Shown in pieces: positions 1-9,789 of a stretch of 64,000 bases of DNA. The translations under genes and the position numbers were made by a program. The stretch comes from Protula sp. h YS-2021 (taxonomy: Eukaryota; Annelida; Polychaeta; Sabellida; Serpulidae). The DNA lies in the NCBI GenBank assembly GCA_949752745.1, contig OX457031.1, positions 1,364,001 to 1,428,000 of the forward strand, written 5' to 3'. The notes under the pieces were generated by a model. It was given only the letters and a program-made list of their open reading frames with translations. It was not told the DNA's origin and made no database searches. Each line of letters starts with the position of its first letter. Position 1 is the first letter of the stretch.

Positions 1-260
1 GAGGGGTGAAGGCTAGGCCAAGCTCAATTTTTGGCCATAGTTTATGACTGGGGGTGTGTACGTTAAGCCAAGCTCATGTTTTGGTCATAGATTGTGCACG
101 GAAGGGGGTGTAGGCCAGGCCAAGCTCAATTTTAGGCCGTACATCGTGAAAGGAAGTTTTGTAGGCTAAGCCAAACTAGGCCAGGTGTAGGCCAGGTCAA
201 GTTAATTTTCAGTCATAAATTGTGAATAAAAAGGGAGTAGGCTGGACCAAGCTGACGTCA
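1..260. repeat. Degenerate tandem repeat, about 50-60 bp unit
   Basis: The phrase GGCCAAGCTCAATTTT followed by GGCCATAG recurs with drift near 15, 64, 117 and 190, with a last weak copy near 245. The block lies just downstream, in minus-strand terms, of the last visible GMC exon, so it is probably intronic sequence of that gene. No coding signal is visible in it. Confidence 0.7.
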
Positions 261-405
261 TGTTCATGGATTGCGAAACGCATGGTGTTTGACAAAAAAG
301 TGTTTTACAAGGCAACGGGAAGGGGTGAGGGGGTGGTGGGGGTGAGGGGGGTGGGGATCAGACTTCGTGATCCCACTGGATCCCCTACCTCCTCCCTCCC
401 CCTAC

Positions 406-3400
406 CCAGCTGAAATCATGCATCACCTCTTCGACAATATTGAGTGCTTTCGCTGGGTAAACTTGTATATTTGCCACCAGGTGGAGTGCGACAAGGGGAT
501 ACTTGTACTGCGGTGGTTGGTGTTTCAGTTTGATGTACGCTGTTCCTTCGCGAAATCTCGGACTACTTTTCATGCCTGTAACAAAATACTACACATATTA
601 AAGGGTGTTTCACGGACTGGATAAAAGTGAAGATATGGTCGTTTTTTCACGGAGTGATCTTTTTTTAGATTTTTTCCAGCATGGTCACTTTTATTCCGTG
701 AGTTATTTTACCGGGATGATTATTTTTCTATAGTTATAACTTTGTCATATGTGACGGGTTTTTTAAGGATTTTTCTGGTATTTTCTTTTTCCGAAGCCCT
801 CTCCCCTTTTGTGTTGGCGAGGGGAGGTGGATGGATTTTCGTGTTTTCAGGGATTTCGCTTATAGGAATAAGTTGCTATTTAAGGTGTTCTTACTTTTCT
901 TATGATATGAAATGCAGATGGTCTTAGAAGTCTTTCTCTGTCCAAATTACAACCTTAAACTAAAACTACATATGCAGATACATGCAAATTTATGCAAATA
1001 TATTCAGACCTGAACCAATGAGAGAGTAGGCCCAAGCACTTAGGAAGTTCTCCGCCTTGGCTGCGGTTATTGACACTCCCTTATATGGTGTGAAGAATTC
1101 TATGCCGTCCGACATCACGTGATCTTGTAGGTTATTTCCCACTGGCAGATCAGCTACCAATGGAATCTGAAAGAAATTATCACATGGTCCTATAGGTTGT
1201 TTCCTATTAGTAGATCTGCAACCAATGGAGTCTGAAAGAAAATATCAAGTGATTTTGTACGTTGTTTCCTATTGGTAGGCCAGCTACCAATGGCACCTGA
1301 AAAAATATTATTTCCCATTGATAGATCCGCAACCAATGGAATCTTAAAGAAATTGTCACCTGGTCCTGCAGGTCGTTTCTCATTGGTAGGTCAACAACCA
1401 ATGGAATCTGAAAAAAGTGATCTTGTTGGTTGTTTCCCATTGGTAGAGCCACAACCAATGGAATCTCAATCTGAGAAAGTATCACGTGATTTTATTGGTT
1501 ATTCTCCATTTGTAGAGCACTACCCAATGGAATCTGAGAGAAAATATCACGCGATCTTGAAAATATACTCACTTTTCTCATTTTAAAATTCAGCTGTAGT
1601 TTTCATGTATTTTTAGGTTTTAGACCCTCCCCCAACCCCCACCCCTCCTCCCTCCATCAAATCCACAGGGGAGGTTCTGTAAGAATAAGTTCTTTTATGT
1701 ATTTTTTGTAGATGTCATTCTTAAAAAAACTTTCTTAATAGATCATGACAATGATATTGCGCCTGTACACCTTATAAAATCAACAACATATTTACATCAG
1801 ATGTCTGATATGTTCATTTGTTATTTTGTTTGGCGGCAAGAATGAGCATATATTTACCTTCAATTCTTTGAGATGGGCCCTCGGTCCTATACCAGAAAGC
1901 ATGAGCAGTTTTGCTGAGCCGATTGTTCCGGCGGATAACACAACCTCTTTCCTCGCGCGGACTACTTTCACTTCACCTTCGTGTAATATCTCTACGCCGA
2001 CGGCCCTGCGTCCTTCAAAAATGATCTGTAGAGCAGAAAGTAGTGCCAACGTTAGAATGTGTTTAGTAATACCTTACGGACCATCCACTATTTACGAATG
2101 CAAAAATGTTTAGGAAGTGTCCGTTAGCAACTTACATAATTTTAAAGAAAACTTATTTGTTATGTCTGTTAACAGAGAGCCATAATCTCCTCTGCCAACT
2201 GGTATGTGAAAACCCCTGCACACCCTCCAGGAGGGGGGGGGGGCAGGGGGGAGGGGATAAAATCCTCAGTATCTCTATGTAAAGGGATCTCAATTTTGCA
2301 TAGTTCTTTTTTTTTGCTCAGAAAGGTGGTGAGGGGTGAGGGTGGAGCGGGGGGGGGGGGAAGTCTGACTTACTCTCCCTAGAGTGTGGGGGCATGGGTT
2401 GAGTGGGGCGGAAAGGGTGGGAGTTTGAGTTACATTCCTAGTTTGTGGGGGCATGGGTTGAGTGGGTTGGGGGAGGCGACGGGTCTGACTTACCACATTG
2501 AGATTGGCCACATGAAGAACTCCCTTGATAAACGCCCGGTACGTCCCCCATCGCACACCCAGGCGGGGGGGGGGGGGGAGGGGATGGGGGCGGAGTGGGG
2601 CGGGGAGTCTGACTTACCTTTTGGACTTCCGTGTGTGTGACCACATTGAGATTGGGCACATGCAGGACTCGCTTGATAAACGCCCGGTACGTCCCCCATC
2701 GCACGCCCCAGCGGACGGTGGCTTGTGTGGGTCCGTACCCTGAAAAGTAACATCCACATAGTTACTTCTGTTGTGTATTGCTGTTTTTTTACAAAGATTC
2801 AACGAAACTACGGATGCAGTGACTCAGAAACGTGTTACATGCTGTTGACTACTGGTTCAAGAATACGTACCACGATGACTCACTCAGCGCATCAGGACGA
2901 CTCGCTCAGCATATGATAATGATTCACTTGTCATATCGCTATGACTCACTTAGCATCACAACGATTCACTCAGCACATCATGACGAATCACTCAGCCTAT
3001 CACTATGACGCACTCAAGACATCACGATGAGTCATTCAGCATGTGATGATGACTCACTTATCACATCACGATGACTCACTCAGCGCATCACGATGACTCA
3101 CTCAGCACATCACGATGACTCACTCAGCACATCACGATGACTCACTCAGCACATCACGATGACTCACTTAGCACATCACGATGACTCACTCAGCACATTA
3201 CGATTACTCACTTAACATATCACAATGACTCACTCAGAATACCATGATGACTCTAAGAATTGATTATGATGACTCACAGAACATCACAATGACTCACCAC
3301 AGGTATAACGATGACTCACCGAACATGTTACGGCCGTTGATATCTCTTGTTTTCACGCCCAGTTCCTCAAACGTTCTCTTCATCACGCTGTTTATCGGCG

Positions 3401-5600
3401 ACAGTTCCACGCTCTGTACTGCTAGGCGGCCGCCGAAGCCGTGGAACACTACAGCACGGAACAAAAGTACTGAGGAACAACGGAACGCTGGCGTAAAGAC
3501 ATGAAAAGGAACTGTGGAACTAGGAACGGTATAACTACTCAAAGAACGGTGGAACAGAAATAAAAAGGTCACGGAACACTTGGAAACCCCCGAGGAATGG
3601 CGTAACGTTAGCAAAAACATTGCATTATTTAAATACTCAAGGAATAGGGGAACAAAAAAATAACATTCAAAACTACTTTCAAACCACCAAACACAAAACC
3701 AGAAGCATAAAGACAAAAACACATAAAACAATTAAAGAAACATTTAAATATGGAATATTTGGACACTAAAGACCAAAACAAGTTCAACAACTTTACGTTT
3801 CGAAGGCAATATGATCACACACCCGGTCTGTGACTACACTCCATTCTGTGACTACACCCCCGTTCTGTGCCTACATATCCGTTCTTTGACTACACCCCCG
3901 TTCTGTGACTACATATACCCGTTCTGTGACTACACAAACGTTCTGTGACTACATACCCGTTCTGTGACTACACCCCCGTTCTGTGAATACACCCTCGTTC
4001 TGTGACTACATACCAGTTCTGTGACTACACCCCCGTCCTGTGACTACGCACCCGTTCTGACGTAGCCGCCATTTTGGTTGTCCTCCGACTTGATGAAGTA
4101 AGGCAGGACGTCCTTGTAGCTCCACCCCGTCGCTCCGTTGTTGGCCCACTCGTCGTAGTCGTGTCTGGAGCCGCGCAGGTACTGCATATAATTGATGTTA
4201 CTTGTTCCTCCGAGGCCCTTCCCCGCGGGCCATATGCTAGCCTGAAAGAGCAAGGAGTAGTTTTATTTGTTCCTTTCAGGCCATACTTGTTCCTCCGTAT
4301 GCTTGACTGAAAGAGAAAAGAGTCATTTTAGTCGTTCCTCAGCGGCAATTCTCGTTCCTCCAGGACTCTTCCCCGCGGGCCATATGCTGGCCTGGAAGAG
4401 AAAGGAGTCATTTTAGTCGTTCCTCCCCGGCAATTCTCGTTCCTCCGAGGCCCTTCCCCGCGGGCCATGTGCTAGCCTGAAAGAGAAAGGAGTCATTTTA
4501 GTCGTTCCTCCCCGGCAATTCTTGCAGTACTTGTTCCTCACAGGCGCTTGTTCTCAATGTAAATGTTCGACTGAATGAGAAACAATAGAAGAAGAGGAGG
4601 AAGAAGAAGAATAAGAAAAGAAGTAGAAGTAAAAGAAGAAGAAGAAGGAAAAGAAGAGAAGAAGAAGAAGAAGAAAAGAAGAAGAAGAAGAAGAAGAAGA
4701 AAAAAGGAGAAGAAGAGGAGGAAGAAGAAGAAGAAGAACAACAACAACAAGAAGCTGTCCTCACCTTGTCCTCATGACTCTTGCAGGCTGTTTTCTGGGG
4801 CACGGTTCTGTAGCTCCAGTCCCATTCTGTGCCTCGTACTTTATCCGTGAAAATCGGAATGTCGATATCCGGATTGGTCTCCGGATTGCCACCGGCTTCT
4901 ATCAGCAGGATGGATTTGTCCTTGTCCTCGGACAGCCTGCTTGCAATGACGCCACCGGAAGTGCCCCCTCCCACTGTAATAATGAAAGGAAATCCCTTTT
5001 ATATATTCAAGAAGGTGTGTACAGAGGAAATGCTCTTTCCTTAGCAATCTTCTTTCTCTCTTTCTTTCTCTCCCAGACTCACACAGACACACACACAGTC
5101 ACACACAGACACACACACAGACCCACACACAGAGTCACACACACACACAGACCCACACACAGAGTTACACACACACAGACCCACACGCAGAGACACACAC
5201 AGATCCACACACAGAGTCACACACACATAAAGACCCACACGCAGAGTCTCACACACACAGACCCACACACAGACCCAAACACACACACACACTCACTCAC
5301 TCACACTCACTCACTCACACTCACCGATGACATAGTCGTATTCATCCAGCAGTTCTTTCTTGCTCAGTCCCTCCAGCAGTTCCGGCCCTCCAAGCACACA
5401 CACACACACACACACACAGATACACACACTCACTCACACTCACCGATGACATAGTCGTATTCATCCAGCAGTTCTTTCTTGCTCAGTCCCTCCAGCAGTT
5501 CCGGCCCTCCCAACAGCTTCCATGACGCCAGCGCTGCTCCCACCGCCAGCAGGGTCGGGATGTATTTGCCTATGGGGTTCGAACCCTTTTCCTCTTTCAT
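406..5600 (-). CDS. GMC oxidoreductase (choline/glucose dehydrogenase-like), 5' eight coding exons, gene runs off left edge
   Basis: FAD-dependent alcohol/polyol oxidoreductase of the GMC family. Exons in coding order: 5444-5600, 4765-4973, 4052-4241, 3320-3448, 2618-2739, 1858-2025, 1010-1166, 406-575. They sum to 1302 nt (434 codons), every junction keeps phase and every intron is GT-AG. The ATG at 5600 follows an acceptor at 5607, so a 5' UTR exon probably lies upstream. A hydrophobic N-terminal stretch ([14 protein letters not shown]) suggests a signal anchor. [12 protein letters not shown] is the Rossmann FAD motif, and [39 protein letters not shown] and [11 protein letters not shown] are family landmarks. 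The C-terminal GMC domain with the catalytic histidine is not in the window. Family assignment is firm; substrate is unknown. Six of the seven introns carry repeats copied from adjacent exon ends. Confidence 0.92.
1167..1560. repeat. About 62-bp minisatellite made of a GMC exon acceptor plus exon start
   Basis: The seventh GMC exon begins, on the minus strand, with TTTCAG then ATTCCATTGGTAGCTGAT. About six further degenerate copies of this acceptor-plus-exon-start follow at roughly 60-66 bp spacing (acceptor-like positions near 1231, 1293, 1338, 1405, 1465 and 1530). Several still read as the exon's peptide, for example [15 protein letters not shown] and [15 protein letters not shown]. Each copy also holds an inverted pair CCATTGG...CCAATGG. 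Confidence 0.9.
2290..2617. repeat. Partial tandem copies of a GMC exon 3' end and its donor
   Basis: On the minus strand the donor of the exon at 2618-2739 is AAG then GTAAGTCAGAC. The same GTAAGTCAGAC recurs ending near 2495, with related strings near 2374 and 2437. The copy at about 2494-2560 is preceded by a near-copy of the exon's last 65 bases ([10 protein letters not shown]...LHVANLNV) without an acceptor of its own. G-rich spacer separates the copies. Confidence 0.85.
2865..3319. repeat. 22-bp minisatellite, each unit starting with a GTGAGT donor-like site
   Basis: Reading the minus strand, the donor of the exon at 3320-3448 (TTCG then GTGAGTCATCG) opens about 20 units of GTGAGTCATCGTGATGTGCT plus two bases. 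The cleanest copies are at 3050-3200. The array fills most of the intron and begins at the splice junction itself. Confidence 0.9.
3818..4051. repeat. About 20-bp minisatellite continuous with a GMC exon donor
   Basis: On the minus strand the exon at 4052-4241 ends AGAACGG then GTGCGTAGTCAC. The intron then repeats AGAACGGG(G/T)(A/G)TGTAGTCAC about 11 times. Each unit therefore reproduces the last exon bases and a donor-like GT. Confidence 0.9.
4242..4530. repeat. Tandem copies of a GMC exon acceptor and exon start
   Basis: The first bases of the exon at 4052-4241 (GCTAGCATATGGCCCGCGG, minus strand) and the preceding CTCTTTCAG recur upstream in the intron near 4310 (degenerate), 4340-4400 and 4430-4490. 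They are interleaved with GGAGTCATTTTAGTCGTTCC. At least two copies keep an acceptor-like CAG and could compete as 3' splice sites. Confidence 0.85.
4580..4760. repeat. (GAA)n / (GAAG)n purine tract
   Basis: About 180 bases of GAA/GGA triplets (TTC on the gene's strand) lie immediately intronic to the donor at 4765. The long open frames here (poly-Lys/Glu or poly-Ser/Phe) come from the triplet repeat and are not treated as genes. Confidence 0.9.
5070..5443. repeat. (CA)n-rich array with a copy of the first GMC exon's 3' end
   Basis: ACAC-rich sequence carries a degenerate 20-30 bp period (CAGACCCACACACAGAGTCA). At about 5324-5396 sits a near-perfect copy of 5440-5511, which is the 3' end of the first GMC coding exon with its donor. 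The donor (ATCG then GTGAGTGTGAGTGAG) runs directly into the GTGAG/GTGT repeat. Confidence 0.9.
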
Positions 5601-5764
5601 TTTTTCTAAAAATAAAATAATTCCCCACACAGTGTTAGGCTCACATCTGAACGAATATTTGTTTGTTTGTGTGTGTGTGTGTTTCTTAATTTACGCTCCC
5701 TAATTCAATAATGCAACAAGTTTCTTTTGTAAATATCTTGGATAAATAACACAATAATATCTTA

Positions 5765-6110
5765 AGCAGATGCTTTGTGGATGGTCCCATAGCACCACTT
5801 TTGTTTATGGATTTTGTGGATTGTCCCTAAACTGCATTACAGTTCAGATACTTTGTGGATGGTCCCTTAACACCACCACAGGAGGCTCTCTAAACACCAC
5901 TCTAGTTTATGGATTTTGTGGATGGTCCCTAAACACAACTACACCTAAGGAACTTTGTGGATGGTCCCTAAACACAAACACATCTCAGGTACTTTGCGGA
6001 CGGTCCCCAATAACCACTGCAGCTAAGGTACTTTATGGAAGGTCCCTAAACACCATCACAACTCATGTGCTTTGTAGATGGTCCCTAAACACCACTACTG
6101 CGAATATTTG
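5765..6110. repeat. About 36-bp tandem repeat
   Basis: The phrase CTTTGTGGATGGTCCCTAAA followed by CACCAC recurs about nine times with moderate divergence. The plus-strand open frame here is a consequence of the repeat. Nothing else is recognised between 5610 and 5765. Confidence 0.85.
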
Positions 6111-6479
6111 AGAGATCTCCGTCCTCTTTATGAACCTCTCAATCACCTGAGAAACGTTCTAAATAAACACATTTTTTCTTGCCTTGTGTACGTTACGCAA
6201 GACTGGACGATTCGTTGCTTATCTCTCATACGCACATTGTTTTTCGACACTTAATCGACTAAAAACGTACAAAACCAGTTTTCCTCCTCACTGCTCTTGT
6301 GAGCGATTGGGTTTTTTTCTTTTGTTAAAGGTAGGAATGAGATTGCCACTGATAGTTCTATAGTGCATTATCTGATCTCTAAAAAAAAAAAGAAAGATCT
6401 GAAAAAGGCACACTGAGAATTTATGGACGCACAGAATCTATAGGTATGCAGGCACGTAGATTATAAGCACGCATGCGTG

Positions 6480-6810
6480 AGAACCGTAAGGTAAAACCAC
6501 ATCCCTGAAATAAGACCTCTCCGGGAATAAGGGAATAAGAACGTCTGAGATAAGACCAGTTCGGAGATTAGACCATCCGAACTAAGACCAGTCCGGAAAT
6601 TAGACCACCCTGGATAAGACCAGTCCTGAAATAAAATCCCCCGAAATAAGACCAGTCCGGAAAAAAGACCACCCTGGATAAGACCACTTTAGAAATAAGA
6701 CCGCTTCGCGTCATCCCCATTCCCAGTCTCTTTTACTTGAGAAAACTTCTCAAAATAAAACCACCACTGAATTTAAACCACCCTATAGACCAGTCCAAAA
6801 GGTGGACTTA
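6480..6810. repeat. About 25-bp tandem repeat
   Basis: The phrase AATAAGACCAGTCCGGAAAT and variants recur about a dozen times. The preceding 6110-6480 shows no gene. Confidence 0.8.
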
Positions 6811-9505
6811 TTTCCGAGATTCCTGCACAACAAGACCATCATCGATTCTCTCCGGATACTGGGACGGTGACCTTGACCTACAGCTGTCAATTATATGGTT
6901 GGAGTATCCAGAGTTCCTAACAAATGTACTCCCTAACTCTTGGTTTATGTTTCTCGTTTTGGCATGTTAAGCGCCGTTAATAGCAGTTACTTCGGGTTAG
7001 CTTTTCAACTATGGTCTATGGACGTTCCTCTGCTGAAGAAAGTAAAGAGTTTCTTGAACTTGTACAGTAAAGCCCCGGAAAAGGGACCATCAGGCGACTG
7101 AGCCCGAGTTTGTTTCATTTTCCGGAATGGTCCTTTCTGAGACGGTTCTTCATATAAGGAAAAGTTTCTGGAACAGGGCAATTAAAAAGTGGTCAAATGC
7201 TCATATTTTCCTTGGGTGGGGCAGTGTCTTGGATTTTAAGGTACTAGGTGTGGGTTGAGGTGAGTCGAAGGAGGAACTTCCCTGGTGTCGCCTTCATGAC
7301 CCCCAACGGAAGTCATGATGACCTCTGACCTAGAGAGGTGACCGTGACCTCTGACCTACAGAACCCACCGTGACCTCTGACCTAGAGAAGTCCCCGTGAC
7401 CCCTCACCTAAAGAAGCCACCGTGACTCCTAATTTAGAGAGGTCAAGAGGTCACTGTGACCTCTGACCCAGAAGTCGCCGTGACCTTGACCAGGTCAGAA
7501 CTTAGGATCTGTTTGGAAGGGGTCATCCATAAAGTACATACACATAAATTTCGGACTTTTTGAATCCGCTCCCTGTTCTATACGTAAAATTTGTGACGTC
7601 ATCCACCGGCTGTTGGGCTACACACAGCCCCAGACCACCTCACTTCCTGCAAATTAGTACGCTTAGGACTAGACCGGAACTACTTTTTTAAATCCATAAG
7701 CTTTACGGCCGTTCATTTCAAGCAGAGGTCAGCTCCGGAGGTCAGCTGTTAAATAACAACGACCAGATAACAGCGAGCAACAAATCAAGCACGGGAAAGC
7801 TTATCTCGAAAGAAACGAAACAGCAGCAAGAAAACATCGGACCAACTATTTGCTTTGGCTGGGGCAAAACACCTCACAGGCAAACGTATGCGGAGAAATT
7901 AGACCTGTATATATACCTCATACCCTTATCATATGATAGGAGTTCACTTATGAATTGATCGATACTCAATTTTCCGTTTTTTTTCTTATCTATGATAAGA
8001 AGTGTAGAGGTAAAGATAACAGCCCTGTCAATAAAATGTTGTTGACTATTGATATGGATGATTCTGACGGGAAAATTAATGAATGTGGAGGAAATATTTG
8101 GTCATTAGCGGAAATAAAATTAGATCCACAAAATAAAAAAGCAGGGATGGGGAGGGGGCGTTGTGTGTGTATGAGAGAGAGGGTGGATGTGTGTGTGTGC
8201 TTGTGTGTGTGTATGTGTGTAACATCACATATCTGGACATGGCAAGAGAGAGTTTGTTAGATAAAATAAAGATAAAACATGTTTGAAAAAAATAACAACT
8301 CCCGGGCAAACAAACTGAACTCAAAAAATAATACTCGGACTTTTTTTACTCGAAAATAAAGACAGGAAAATGTGCATTCCAACACGGTGATTTTGTTAAT
8401 TTATAACAAAGATCGATAAAATAAATTAGACTGAAAATACTCACAGCTTTTGTGTAAAGGAAATGGGTCTCTCTAGTCGGGGATTAATGTTACACTTATC
8501 TAAAGAATCGGTGAATTAGGCAGTCGGAACAGAAGTGAGTGCTACTCAAATGTATCGCTTGTGGAATTCGACTGTATTCTTAGAAAGATGTCGGCTGCTA
8601 ATGGAATACAGCCAACTGTTTAATATCAAACACCTTTATGCCTGTTATTCGCCTCTTTGATCTAAGCACCCCCTCCCCCCTTTCCCCCCCGGCCTCTCCC
8701 CCTTCCTCCCTCACCATCTTTTTGTGTAGTTTTGTTCAATTCAGTATAGGGTTATACAGAAATAGTTTGAATCCTGTTGTTACATTTGCAATTATGAATT
8801 GAAGGCTAGTAAGCAATTTTTTGGGGAATTTAAAACGATTATTTGAAGAATGGTCTAAGCGCTCATTGTTTGTTTGTGAGTGTGTTTGTGTCCGGGTAGG
8901 GGGGGGGGGCGGGGTGGGTGGTGGGGGCGGCTATTGGCATGGAAATCCCTTGCACACCTTCACCCCCGCGGCCAGCCCCTTCCGTCCAGGCTCTTCCCTG
9001 TATTTTTCGAACCAACGGGAGAAAATGAGGCTGCTTCTCGTTGCTTCAAGGTGTAGGGGAGGAGTTAGGGACAATGGGAGGTAAACCTGCCCCCCTCCTC
9101 CGTTCTTCCCCCATCCCCTCCCCCCTCCACCTCCCCGCGTTCAGTTGTAACTATAAAATGAAATGCACGGAATCTGTAGCTAAAGCAGTGAGGATTTTCT
9201 GACATGACGTAGCAGCGTGCATCCATCAGTAACAACCAATCAACGCCGCTGTAGGGTATGGGCGAATCGAGACTTTCTAACCTTGTGGGGAGGGGGAGGG
9301 GGGGGGGGTCGGAGTTTCAGGGTCGGAGGGGGAGGGGGTAAGAATGTTACTATTTTTCAAGTTCAGGTTTTCCAAGTTTCTATTTATGAAATGAAAGACT
9401 GCAAATTCAAAGTATTGCAGTTCACAAAATAGCCGTTCACAGCTTCACAAAAACTGCACTTGTCACAAGACCAAATCCCATCTTTAGATGGTGAGTACTA
9501 ACAAA
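6811..9505. other. No gene seen; short repeats only
   Basis: Contains a degenerate repeat of GTGACCTCTGACCTAGAG at about 7310-7490, a (GT)n run at 8160-8225, and G- or C-rich tracts at 8670-8710, 8895-8935, 9090-9140 and 9285-9340. No open frame here has splice context or family resemblance. Confidence 0.6.
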
Positions 9506-9509
9506 TCAA

Positions 9510-9785
<276 letters not shown>

Positions 9786-9789
9786 TTGT

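Noticed and set aside
2865..3319. CRISPR-like array
   Set aside because: Units are contiguous with no unique spacers, and the context is a eukaryotic intron. The same applies to the arrays at 18660, 42835 and 46000.
4774..5454. 226-codon plus-strand open frame rich in His and Thr
   Set aside because: It is antisense to GMC exons and runs through the (CA)n array; the minus-strand exon model explains the region.
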